From positions 372,001-436,000 of the forward strand of contig CAWEVM010000015.1 in the NCBI GenBank assembly GCA_963812505.1: a DNA stretch of 64,000 nt, given 5' to 3'. How positions within the stretch are numbered: the first letter of the stretch is position 1; each line of letters starts with the position of its first letter. Below are positions 18,505 to 27,232 of the stretch, in pieces. The translations under genes and the position numbers were made by a program. Below the pieces are notes generated by a model. It did not search any database. It was not told the origin of the DNA and saw only the letters and a program-made list of their open reading frames with translations. This DNA comes from JAMXLO01 sp963812505. GTDB taxonomy: Bacteria; Pseudomonadota; Alphaproteobacteria; Acetobacterales; Acetobacteraceae.

Positions 18505-19994
18505 GCCACCGCTTGACCCATTTTGCAGCCATGTCCGAAGCGAGCGCCGGGCCACCACGGGTCAGGCCACGCCAGAGCCTGTCAGGGCGCCTCTGGCTGA
18601 TTGCGACGTTCGCCGTGCTCCTGAGCGAGATCGTCGTATTCCTGCCTTACATCGCCCACGAACGCTCCGCCTGGCTGACCGGTCGCCTTGAGGACGCCTC
18701 AATCGCCGCGCTCGCAGCTTCCGGGGCGGCGGCAGATATGGGGAAGCGCGACGATCTGCTGCGTCTGGCCGGTAGCGAGGTGATACGGCTGACCGCCGCA
18801 GATGGCGCCGTCGTCACCGTCGGCAACACCGCGATGCCGGCGGATGCCACGATCGATCTCCGGGCGGAAGCTCTGCCAGGCCGCATCCGACGAGCGCTCC
18901 AGGCCATCGTGCTGCGGCGGGACCGGCTCATCCACGTGATTGGCGACAGCCCATTCCGCCCATATGCGACGGCCGAGATATGGTCGAATGAACGCGAGCT
19001 CAATGATGCGTTGCGGCACTTCACAGGCGACTTTGCGATCCTTGCCGCGCTGATCGCCGGGGTGACCGGCGGGCTGGTCTATCTGGCGGTGTTGCTTCTG
19101 CTCGTCCGTCCGATGCGCCGGATCACCGGCAGCATCGCCGCGTTCCGCGCGGACCCTGAGCGCACGACTCCGCTCGATCCCGACGAAGTCACCGTGCTGC
19201 CGAACGACGAGATTTCGGTCGCGAGTCGGGAACTCGCGGCGATGCAGCACGAGTTGCGCGCCGCGCTATGGCGCAACGCAAGATTGGCCGCTCTTGGCAC
19301 GATGGTCGCCAAAGTAAGCCACGATCTGCGCGGCATCCTGACCCCGGCGCTGATGACCGCCGAGCGGTTGCAGCTGAACCCGGATCCCCGCGTGCGGCGA
19401 TCGGGCGAAATGCTGGCCCAGGTTGTCGACCGCGCGACCGACCTGGTCAGGCGCACCCTGGACTATGCCCGCGAGGGACCGCCACCGCTCCAACTCGCCC
19501 CGGTCGCGCTGGAGCCGTTGGTCAACGAGGCGGCTGAGACGGTGAGGCCCCATGGCAGCAGTCTGCACCTACAGAATGGGATCGACCCCAAGACTCTGGT
19601 GCGGGCGGACCGCAACCAGTTGTTCCGGGTCCTTACCAACCTGATGCGCAACGCCGCCGAGGCTGGTGCTCGGAATGTGCGGGTCTCGGCGCATCACAAC
19701 AGCCCAACGTGCTCGATTGAATTCGCCGATGACGGTCCCGGCCTGCCGGAACCGGTGCGGGCCGACCTGTTCCGCCCGTTCGCGGGCAGCAGGCGGCGAG
19801 GTGGCACCGGGCTCGGTCTGGCAATCGTTCGAGATCTGATGGTGGCGCATGGCGGCGAGATCGAGTTGCTCGACACCAGCGCGACCGGAACTACGTTCCG
19901 GCTCATCCTGCGACTGGCCGAACCGGAGCGCCGAGCAGATTCCGCCCAAAACGGCGCCCGCGTTGCCCCCGCCGCATCGGCCGACGTGCAGTAG
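18501..19994 (+). CDS. Sensor histidine kinase (HAMP, HisKA, HATPase)
   Basis: A 497-aa membrane sensor kinase. TM1 is near residues 31-52 (LWLIATFAVLLSEIVVFLPY), then a periplasmic region of about 120 aa, TM2 near 178-200 (FAILAALIAGVTGGLVYLAVLL), HAMP (LLVRPMRRITGSIAAFR), a phosphoacceptor His in VSHDLRGILTP near residue 275, and an ATPase domain with N box LMRNAAEAGA, G1 DDGPGLP and G2 GGTGLGLAIVRDLM. GTG 18501 overlaps the flavoprotein stop; ATG 18531 is an alternative start. No response regulator is adjacent, so its partner is unknown. Co-transcription suggests it responds to redox or membrane stress, an inference. Confidence 0.92.
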   Translation: MSHRLTHFAAMSEASAGPPRVRPRQSLSGRLWLIATFAVLLSEIVVFLPYIAHERSAWLTGRLEDASIAALAASGAAADMGKRDDLLRLAGSEVIRLTAADGAVVTVGNTAMPADATIDLRAEALPGRIRRALQAIVLRRDRLIHVIGDSPFRPYATAEIWSNERELNDALRHFTGDFAILAALIAGVTGGLVYLAVLLLLVRPMRRITGSIAAFRADPERTTPLDPDEVTVLPNDEISVASRELAAMQHELRAALWRNARLAALGTMVAKVSHDLRGILTPALMTAERLQLNPDPRVRRSGEMLAQVVDRATDLVRRTLDYAREGPPPLQLAPVALEPLVNEAAETVRPHGSSLHLQNGIDPKTLVRADRNQLFRVLTNLMRNAAEAGARNVRVSAHHNSPTCSIEFADDGPGLPEPVRADLFRPFAGSRRRGGTGLGLAIVRDLMVAHGGEIELLDTSATGTTFRLILRLAEPERRADSAQNGARVAPAASADVQ

Positions 19995-20008
19995 GGAGCG
20001 ACACTGAG

Positions 20009-20794
20009 ATGGCACGATCAGCTTCTGTCTGGGACCCCACACAGTACCTGCGGTTCGCCAACGAGCGGCTGCGTCCCGCGCTTGATCTGCTGGCGCAGGT
20101 GCCGCTCGATGCGCCCGCGCGCGTGGTCGATCTCGGCTGCGGCGCCGGCAACGTCACGGCAATCCTGCAGCAGCGCTTCCCGCAGGCGGAGGTGGTCGGC
20201 GTGGACGGGTCGGCCGCAATGCTGGAGAAGGCGTGCGTCACGGTGCCTCTGTGCCGATTTGAGCAGGCCGACTTCTTTCAGTGGCAACCGACGGAACCGC
20301 TTGACCTCATCTACTCGAATGCCGCGCTGCAATGGGTGGACCGGCATCCGACGCTGTTCCCACAGCTGCTGTCGTTCCTCGCGCCAGGCGGCGTGCTGGC
20401 AGTGCAGATGCCGGCAATGCACGACACGCCTTTGCGGCTGATCCCATACGACCTGGCCGCCAAGCAACCCTGGGAACAGTATCTGAGCGACGTCTCGTCC
20501 GCCCCGGCGATACTGTCGCCGGCGGAATACTGGGACCTGCTGCGCCCGCGCGTCGCATCGCTCGACTTGTGGCAGACGACGTATATGCACGCGCTCAGCG
20601 GCGAGAACGCCGTGGCGGAATGGGCGGCGGGCAGCAGCCTGCGGCCGTTCCTGGATCGGCTGCCGGAGGAGCGGAAGGAAGCATTCCGCCGGGCGTACAC
20701 CGACGCCGCGCGGCCGCATTATCCTCGCGGCGCCGACGGCACCACGCTGCTGCCATTCCAACGGCTGTTCATGGTTGCGCGCAGCGCCCGTTGA
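20009..20794 (+). CDS. tam: Trans-aconitate 2-methyltransferase-like SAM methyltransferase
   Basis: A 261-aa class I methyltransferase. The opening WDPTQYLRFANERLRPALDLL is the Tam signature, followed by SAM motif I VVDLGCGAGNVT near residue 40, motif II VGVDGSAAML, then FFQWQPTEPLDLIYSNAALQWV and LAPGGVLAVQMP. Tam methylates trans-aconitate, the by-product of aconitase. Length and motif order match E. coli Tam. It follows the kinase gene by 14 bp and faces the DUF3293 gene tail to tail. Confidence 0.92.
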   Translation: MARSASVWDPTQYLRFANERLRPALDLLAQVPLDAPARVVDLGCGAGNVTAILQQRFPQAEVVGVDGSAAMLEKACVTVPLCRFEQADFFQWQPTEPLDLIYSNAALQWVDRHPTLFPQLLSFLAPGGVLAVQMPAMHDTPLRLIPYDLAAKQPWEQYLSDVSSAPAILSPAEYWDLLRPRVASLDLWQTTYMHALSGENAVAEWAAGSSLRPFLDRLPEERKEAFRRAYTDAARPHYPRGADGTTLLPFQRLFMVARSAR

Positions 20795-20808
20795 TTCACA
20801 TCGCCAAC

Positions 20809-21222
20809 TCACAGAAATCGAAGCCGCGCCTTCTGTCCCTGATGCAGGATCACGACAGCTCGCTGCCGAAAGCGGACCGCCAGTCGGATGCAAGGCCGAA
20901 TATCCCCAGCCACCAGCAGCATGTCCTCGTGCCAACCGCTCAGCGATCCCGCCGCATCCACCACCGTTGCGCGGCGCAGCCGCTGCCGAAGCAACCGCTG
21001 CATCCGCCGGTTCCAACCATCCGGCATGCGGCGTGACCGCGGATTCCAGGCGGTGACAAGTGTCGCACTTCGCGCGCCCAGGCGTCGCAACAGCGCATCC
21101 GGCACACAACGGCCTATGACGATATCGTATCCCCCGGCACGATACCGCGTCAGACGATAGGCGCGCAGCAGACGTGGCGCGATCGGATCAGCCTGCGTCG
21201 CGCACCTCGCTGAACTCGACAT
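20809..21222 (-). CDS. DUF3293 domain-containing protein
   Basis: A 137-aa uncharacterised protein. The AYRLTRYRAGGYDIVIG opening, TLVTAWNPRSRRMPDGWNRR near residue 55 and the GWHEDMLLVAGD tail match the DUF3293 family. The ATG at 21222 overlaps the end of mrdB by about 35 bp, suggesting co-translation at the end of the cell-shape operon. No function is known for the family. Confidence 0.85.
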   Translation of the reverse strand: MSSSARCATQADPIAPRLLRAYRLTRYRAGGYDIVIGRCVPDALLRRLGARSATLVTAWNPRSRRMPDGWNRRMQRLLRQRLRRATVVDAAGSLSGWHEDMLLVAGDIRPCIRLAVRFRQRAVVILHQGQKARLRFL

Positions 21223-22333
21223 CACGGTGCACGTACACCGACATCAGCAGACCAAAGCCGATCATCGCCGTTATCATCGCCGATCCGCCATGCGACAGCA
21301 GCGGCAACGGCACGCCGCCCACCGGAATCACGCCCATCACCATGGCGATGTTGACAAACACGTAAAGGAAGAAATTGCTGGCGATACCGAACGCGACCAG
21401 CCGTCCGAACTGGTGCCGGCAGCGCAGCGCAATCGCCATGCCCCCCAGCACGATCAGTCCCAGGAGCGCCATGACCGCGATACATCCGATAAAGCCGAAC
21501 TCCTCGCCGATCATGGTGAATATGAAGTCGGTCTGCCTCTCCGGCAGGAAATCGAGATGCCCCTGCGTGCCCTGCAAGAACCCCTTCCCCCACATGCCGC
21601 CCGACCCGAGCGCGATCTTCGACTGGATGATATTGTAGCCGGCACCGAGCGGATCGCTTTCGGGCTGCAGGAACGTGTCGATCCGGGCGCGCTGGTAGTC
21701 GTGCAGGTGGCCATAGACGATCTGCGCGGCGAATGGCACCGGCAGCGCCACGAACAGAAACTTCCACCATCGTACGCCGGCGGCGAAGAACATGGCGGCG
21801 CCCAACGCCGCGGTGATAACCGCCGTGCCGAGATTGGGCTCCTTGACGATCAACCCGACCGGGACCAGCACGGCGACCAGCGGCGGGATCAGAAACAGGG
21901 GATTGCCGATCCGCTCCCATGAAGCGCGATGGAACCAGGACGCCAGCGCCAGCACGAGCATGATCTTCATCAGTTCCGACGGCTGGATCTGCAACCCGCC
22001 CAACTCGATCCAGCGCTGTGCTCCCTTGCCGACGACGCCATAGCGCATCACCAGCACCAGTAGTACCAGTGCGACGCAATAACTCGGCCAAGCCAGCCGC
22101 GCGATGAAACGAATATCGACCAGTGCGATGCCGATCATCAGCACCAGGCCGGTGGCAAACCGAAGCACGTGCCGCGACGCATAGGGCTCGGCTGCACCGC
22201 CGGCAGCACTGTACAACGCGGCATAGCCGACGCCGGCCAGCGCGCAGAGCAGCACCACGTACAGCCAGTTGACCTGCCAGATCTTGGCGCCGATGCCGAA
22301 CGACGTATCGCGCCAGATCCTCCCTTCCCTCAT
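21188..22333 (-). CDS. mrdB: Rod shape-determining protein RodA (SEDS glycosyltransferase)
   Basis: A 381-aa polytopic SEDS peptidoglycan polymerase that elongates the lateral wall with PBP2. Ten or so hydrophobic segments; family blocks include RWIELGGLQIQPSELMKIMLVLALA near residue 95, KEPNLGTAVI, the catalytic-loop Asp region, QGHLDFLPERQTDFIFTMIGEEFGF near residue 255, and the closing GGVPLPLLSHGGSAMI. Start overlaps the mrdA stop by 4 bp. Confidence 0.97.
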   Translation of the reverse strand: MREGRIWRDTSFGIGAKIWQVNWLYVVLLCALAGVGYAALYSAAGGAAEPYASRHVLRFATGLVLMIGIALVDIRFIARLAWPSYCVALVLLVLVMRYGVVGKGAQRWIELGGLQIQPSELMKIMLVLALASWFHRASWERIGNPLFLIPPLVAVLVPVGLIVKEPNLGTAVITAALGAAMFFAAGVRWWKFLFVALPVPFAAQIVYGHLHDYQRARIDTFLQPESDPLGAGYNIIQSKIALGSGGMWGKGFLQGTQGHLDFLPERQTDFIFTMIGEEFGFIGCIAVMALLGLIVLGGMAIALRCRHQFGRLVAFGIASNFFLYVFVNIAMVMGVIPVGGVPLPLLSHGGSAMITAMIGFGLLMSVYVHRDVEFSEVRDAG

Positions 22334-24210
22334 CGCGCCGCCTCACGCTCGGCGACCTGCGCACCAGGCAGCGCGTCGCGGCCCGCCGGATCACGTTGCA
22401 GCGCGGCGGTCATGATGTCGCGTGCAATCGGCGCGGCGGCCGCCGCACCAGCGTTGCCATGCTCAACCACCACGGACAGCGCGTATCGCGGATCATCGTA
22501 AGGCGCGTAGGCCACGAACAGCGCGTGAGGACGGAACTCCCAGGGCAGCTTCGAACTATCGAAGTGTCCACCCTCGCGCTGCTCCCGCGACACGCGCCTT
22601 ACCTGCGACGAGCCGGTCTTGCCGGCCATCTGCCAGCGTTGGTCAGTGAGCTTCGCCGAGGGCGCCGTTCCCCCCGGCTCGTTCACCACCGCCCACATCC
22701 CTTCGCGCACCACGTGCAACGAGCGGTCCGACAGATTGAGGCTTGGCCAGTCAGCGGACTGCGATCCGGATTGCAGCACGCCACCTAGCTTGCGCGTCAG
22801 ATGCGGCTGCACCTCACGGCCGGTGGCGACGCGCGCGGCATACGTCGCAAGCTGAAGTGGTGTGACCTGTATATACCCCTGACCGATGCCCGATACGACC
22901 GTGTCGCCGGCGTTCCACGCGTGGCCCTGACTGATGCGCCATTCGCGCGTCGGAATGAAGCCGGGACGCGTGCCAGGAAGGTCGATCGCCAGTTCAGTGC
23001 CGAGGCCGAAGCGATGCGCCATGGCCGCGATGCGGTCGATCCCGACGCGCCTTGCGGTTTCATAGAAGTAAACGTCGCAGCTGTTCTTCAATCCGCCACG
23101 CAGATCCAGCGTGCCGTGACCACCCTGCCGCCAGCAATGAAACCGCGCATTGCCCAGATCGAAATACCCCGGGCAATGGACGGCATCGCCAGGCGAGACG
23201 ATCCCAGACTCCAGGCCGGCCATCGCCACCGCCATTTTGAATGTCGAGCCGGGCGCGTACACACCCGCCGCAGCGCGATTGAGCAGCGGAGTACGCTTGT
23301 CCTGCGCCCACGCAGTCCATTGCGCCTGCGCAACGCCTGCATTGAACAACGCGGGGTCGAACGACGGATTGGTACCCATCGCCAGTACCTCGCCATTGCG
23401 GCAGTCGAGCACCACGCAGCTCGCGGACTGATCGCCAAGCCTGCCTAGCACCGTCTGCTGCAGGGCGACATCGATGGTGAGGCCGACCTCCTCGCCTGCC
23501 ACGCCCTCCTGACGATCCAGTTCCCGGATCACCCGTCCGAGCGCATTGACCTCGAGCTGCACCGCGCCGGCGCTGCCACGCAGATCGCGATCATGCTGTT
23601 TCTCCACCCCGGCTCGTCCCACCCGGATGCCAGGCAGCGCGAGGTCCGGATCATCGGCAACGTCTGCCTCGGTCGGCGGCGCGACATATCCCACAACATG
23701 CGCGAGCTGTTCGCCAAAAGGATACATCCGCGACGTGCCGACATCGACCAGGATGCCGGGCAGATCGGGCGCGCTCACCTCGATCGCCGCCATCTCCTCC
23801 CAGCTCAGGAACTCACGCACCACGGTCGGGATAAAGCTGCGATGCCGATGCAGTTCCCGCTCGATGCGGGCCCGTTCATAGTCCGCCAGCGGCACGATGT
23901 GGGAGAAGTTATCCAGCGTCGTCACCGTATCACTGGTCTGCTCGGCGACCAGCAGAGCGCGCCAATTCAGCCGATTGCCAGCCACCACGACGCCGAACCG
24001 ATCCAGCATGCGCCCGCGCGGCGGCGCGGTCAGTCGTGTACTGACGCGGTTCTCCTCCGCCAGCGTGGCATAGCGCGCGCCGTCAACCACCTGAACCTGG
24101 TAGAGCCGTGCGGCCAACCCTCCGAGCAACGCCACCTGACCGCCCATCATCAGCAAGGCGCGTCGTGTGAACACACCGCTACGTCGAGTCTCGCGTCGCA
24201 TCTTAAGCAC
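22330..24210 (-). CDS. mrdA: Penicillin-binding protein 2
   Basis: A 626-aa transpeptidase that cross-links lateral-wall peptidoglycan with RodA. One N-terminal TM (ALLMMGGQVALLGGLAARLYQVQV), a pedestal domain with PPRGRMLDRFG, and the transpeptidase domain with serine motif GSTFKMA, SxN-type NSCDVYF and KTGSSQ. Length fits PBP2. Start overlaps mreD by 8 bp. Confidence 0.97.
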   Translation of the reverse strand: MLKMRRETRRSGVFTRRALLMMGGQVALLGGLAARLYQVQVVDGARYATLAEENRVSTRLTAPPRGRMLDRFGVVVAGNRLNWRALLVAEQTSDTVTTLDNFSHIVPLADYERARIERELHRHRSFIPTVVREFLSWEEMAAIEVSAPDLPGILVDVGTSRMYPFGEQLAHVVGYVAPPTEADVADDPDLALPGIRVGRAGVEKQHDRDLRGSAGAVQLEVNALGRVIRELDRQEGVAGEEVGLTIDVALQQTVLGRLGDQSASCVVLDCRNGEVLAMGTNPSFDPALFNAGVAQAQWTAWAQDKRTPLLNRAAAGVYAPGSTFKMAVAMAGLESGIVSPGDAVHCPGYFDLGNARFHCWRQGGHGTLDLRGGLKNSCDVYFYETARRVGIDRIAAMAHRFGLGTELAIDLPGTRPGFIPTREWRISQGHAWNAGDTVVSGIGQGYIQVTPLQLATYAARVATGREVQPHLTRKLGGVLQSGSQSADWPSLNLSDRSLHVVREGMWAVVNEPGGTAPSAKLTDQRWQMAGKTGSSQVRRVSREQREGGHFDSSKLPWEFRPHALFVAYAPYDDPRYALSVVVEHGNAGAAAAAPIARDIMTAALQRDPAGRDALPGAQVAEREAAR

Positions 24211-24757
24211 GCTCCGGATCCGCGGCCGTGCGGTCGACGCAGACGAACAGTATGGCCAGCGCCGGGTACAGCGCAGCTGCCATCACCGCCTCAAACAGCA
24301 CGGGACCGACCGGCAGTAGACGAAGCATCAGCAATGCCATCGTCACCCAACCAAGCACGGCAGCGCCGCCAGCGAAGCCCGCGAATGTCAGCCAGGCCGC
24401 GACGAAACCCTGTTGCATCAGATGCGGCCGCCAACGCACCACAAGCCCATGCACGATCAGCAGCGTCAGCGGTCCCACGCCCAGCGGTAGATAGCCGAGC
24501 AGATCGAACAGCAGCCCCACCACGAACACCACCGGTGGCGGCATCGCCCCGGGCCGCAGCAGCGACCAGAAATACACGCAGGAGAATGTGACTGCCGGCA
24601 GCATCGCTGCCTGATCGGCGATGCCGTACGGCGCCTCTGCGAGCAGCATCAGCACCACCGTGCAGCCCGCCGGCAGCCCGTGACGCGCCGCGATATCGAG
24701 CCGCCGCCCCAGCGTGACCCGCGGCCGGATGCCTGGCGTCTGGTCGGTCCGCGCCAT
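24203..24757 (-). CDS. mreD: Rod shape-determining protein MreD
   Basis: A 184-aa membrane protein with about five hydrophobic segments, placed exactly between mreC and mrdA with overlaps on both sides. The sequence is poorly conserved in this family; FVVGLLFDLLGYLPLGVGPLTLLIVHG resembles the MreD core. The call rests mainly on position and topology. Confidence 0.88.
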   Translation of the reverse strand: MARTDQTPGIRPRVTLGRRLDIAARHGLPAGCTVVLMLLAEAPYGIADQAAMLPAVTFSCVYFWSLLRPGAMPPPVVFVVGLLFDLLGYLPLGVGPLTLLIVHGLVVRWRPHLMQQGFVAAWLTFAGFAGGAAVLGWVTMALLMLRLLPVGPVLFEAVMAAALYPALAILFVCVDRTAADPERA

Positions 24758-25620
24758 CAGCGCCCTCGCCGTTCCGGCAGCCGACCGGGCGCCTCCGGTG
24801 CTGCGATGTCGGTCAGGCCGTAGTCAAAGACGCGAACCACCTCCAGGCGATCGAGCATCGCCGCGGGCACAATCTCGGGCACCTTGGCCGCGGAATAATG
24901 CACCGTGCCGACCGGCAGGTTGGCCGGGAAGGCGCTGGCCTCAGTGCTGGTGACAACCCGCTCGCCCTCCTGTGGCATGCTGCCTTCCGGCCAGTAAACC
25001 ACCCGTGGCCGCGCCCCGTTGGTGCCAATCACGATGGCATGGGCGCCCGAATTCTCCAGCACCACCGGTACGCGGCTGTTCATGTCGGTGATCAGCAGCA
25101 CCCGCGCGGTGCGTGCACCGACCTCGGTAACGCGTCCGACCAGGCCACGTTCGTCGAGCGCGATCTCACCCTTGCGGATACCGTGGTTCGGCCCGACTGA
25201 CAGCAGCACCGCCCTGGCATAGATGCCGCCCGCATCCGCCACCACGCGCGCGGTGATGTAGGACGGCGCAGGGTCCGGGACCCAGTGAAGATCAGCCTTG
25301 AGCCGCTGGTTCTCGGCATCGAGCGCCAGCGCAATCGACTGCCAACGGCGCAGCTGTTCGTTTTCCTCACGCAGCCGGGTGTTCTCGGCACTGACGTCCC
25401 ATAGCCCCGCCGCGCTGGCAACGGTGTCGCGCACGGTCCCGATCGGTCCGGCGAGCGCGGCATAGATCGGCGCCAGCGCGTCGGCCAGCACCATGCGCGC
25501 ACGCTCGGCCACCACCGCATCGGCCTTGCCGAGCAGCATCAGGCCGAAGGTGGCAACGATCAGCACCGGCAAGGTCAGCTTCGCCAGTGCCTGGCGTGCC
25601 TGAATGGAAATACGGATCAT
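24757..25620 (-). CDS. mreC: Rod shape-determining protein MreC
   Basis: A 287-aa bitopic protein that links MreB and the PBP2/RodA elongasome in the periplasm. An N-terminal TM (LTLPVLIVATFGLMLLG), a coiled coil at about residues 78-108 (ENTRLREENEQLRRWQS...), and the beta-barrel domain with NHGIRKGEIALDERGLVGRV. In most alphaproteobacteria mreC follows mreB directly; here mreB lies 1.6 kb upstream behind an opposite-strand insert, so mreC may need its own promoter in 25621-25802. Confidence 0.95.
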   Translation of the reverse strand: MIRISIQARQALAKLTLPVLIVATFGLMLLGKADAVVAERARMVLADALAPIYAALAGPIGTVRDTVASAAGLWDVSAENTRLREENEQLRRWQSIALALDAENQRLKADLHWVPDPAPSYITARVVADAGGIYARAVLLSVGPNHGIRKGEIALDERGLVGRVTEVGARTARVLLITDMNSRVPVVLENSGAHAIVIGTNGARPRVVYWPEGSMPQEGERVVTSTEASAFPANLPVGTVHYSAAKVPEIVPAAMLDRLEVVRVFDYGLTDIAAPEAPGRLPERRGR

Positions 25621-25802
25621 GCAAACGCAGGTCTATTGCGACCCACAACTAATACGCGATCGACAGCGGCGTATGAAGCGCCAAGTTGCCGCGGCAGGCG
25701 GAATGAGCTGTCCAATCTATTTCGAGATAGGATTTATATTTGCCTCATACCGATTTAACGCGCTAGCAATGATGCGACACGCCTATGCGCAACTGAAACC
25801 AC

Positions 25803-26204
25803 ATGAGAAGCGCGATGTTCGCTAACACGCTGCAGGATAGTTCCCTCGCCGCCGCGATGGTGCTTGGTGTCTCCGTCATGGCGAACGCCGCACCCCCCGT
25901 GGGCCAGCCAATCGATCCAGAAATGAGCTGGTGGTATCAAAGTCTTAAGCAGCCAGGAACCGGCGCTGGTTGCTGCTCAATGGCCGATTGCCGGCCCTAT
26001 GACTCGCGTCTTGTCGATGACCACTACGAAATCCTGCTCAACCACAAATGGTTGGCTGTCCCCAACGGCGTCGTTTTGCATCGTGAAAATAGAGCCGGCA
26101 GCGCGGTCGCCTGCTTGCAGACGCAATGGAACTATGGCTTCGGGCCTCCACCGGCGGACTTCTCGCCGGACATCCTGTGCTTCATCCCCGGACCGGACGC
26201 CTGA
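25803..26204 (+). CDS. Small secreted protein of unknown function, Cys-rich
   Basis: A 133-aa exported protein. A signal peptide (SLAAAMVLGVSVMANA) ends near residue 29. The mature part has WWYQSLKQPGTGAGCCSMADCR, LLNHKWLAVPNGVVLHREN and a C-terminal CFIPG; four to five cysteines suggest disulfides. Similar short proteins with CCSxADC and a final CF.PG are common in Bradyrhizobium-like and acetic-acid-bacterial genomes, unnamed to my knowledge. ATG 25803 or 25815 could be the start. It lies on the strand opposite to mreB and mreC, between them. Confidence 0.7.
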   Translation: MRSAMFANTLQDSSLAAAMVLGVSVMANAAPPVGQPIDPEMSWWYQSLKQPGTGAGCCSMADCRPYDSRLVDDHYEILLNHKWLAVPNGVVLHRENRAGSAVACLQTQWNYGFGPPPADFSPDILCFIPGPDA

Positions 26205-26337
26205 TCGCCACAATAAGGCAGCACGCCCGCCGGCATCCGTCTGACAATCTGCCATTCATCGGGCAACTGTGGTTGATTGGCCGGCAGAGACGCAACGACC
26301 GATTCCGCCTAAGCAAGATCACAGCGGGGGGATAGGC

Positions 26338-27232
26338 CGTGAACAATGACAACCACGGCGTCGCGTCACTGGCGGCCACGCGATCAGGCACCCTGATCGC
26401 ACTCCTCGGCTTCGCACTGTGCGCGGCATTCTTTTTGTCCAATAGGCGCTGCGCTCGGCACCCAAGGTGATGACAGACGATCTCGCGAGTGTCTTCGGCA
26501 TCACCGCTGTCGACGTCGGCGGTTTATCGAGCTCGTTCTTTTACACTTATTCAGTGTTCGCGCTGGTCTCTGGTGCTGCACTCGACCGCTTCGGCGCGCG
26601 TGCCCCGGTGCCGATCGGAGCCGCCGTGATGGCAATCGGCGCCCTGCTGTTCGTGGCTGACGGACTTGGCGGGGCTCAGATTGGCCGGCGCCGTCGCGAT
26701 TGGCGCTCGCGATCGGAATTGCACAGGCGCCGGAATGCTCGGGGCCCGGGCGGGCGAGGTGGTCGTTTCCATCGTGCTCGGCCGTGGGGGTGTGCCCTGG
26801 CAAGCGGTGTGGATCGTGGGGCATACGTCACAGGCGTGATCGCCATCTGCGTGCTGCTAACTCTTCGACGCACCGCGGCGAGGCGCCCCAATCTCGTCGC
26901 GGCGGGCGGCCTCGTCGAGGTAATCCGGCCCTATCGGATCCTGCTCGCCAATCCACAGAGTTGGCTCTGCGCTCTTTGCGCCGGCTGCCTGTCCATACCA
27001 ACCACGATCGGCGCACTGATCTGGCGCGTGCCATTCTACACCAGCGGGCTCGACATCAATTACCGGCAGGCAGTGCTCAGCGCCTCAATGGTGCCACCGG
27101 CCTCCGGGGGCAGTGACCTGACCGCCAGCGCCTTTCGTCACGTCGGTCTGCTCGGTTCCTCGCGGTGCTGATCGGCTGCCTGCTCCACGAAACCGGATCG
27201 TCCATGCACCGCGAGACGAAACCGAGCGTCCC
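26338..27232 (+). pseudogene. Decayed MFS transporter
   Basis: Pieces of one major-facilitator protein are scattered over the three forward frames. From GTG 26338: TLIALLGFALCAAFF then a frame break and an in-frame TAG. From 26470: MTDDLASVFGITAVDVGGLS and FFYTYSVFALVSGAALDRFG, a standard MFS TM1-TM2 block. Another frame: GARAGEVVVSIVLGRGGVPW. Then VIAICVLLTLRRT and LANPQSWLCALCAGCLSI (second half). Several frame changes, a stop and loss of the end mark true decay, unlike the single-base shifts elsewhere. It abuts the 3' end of mreB. Confidence 0.82.
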
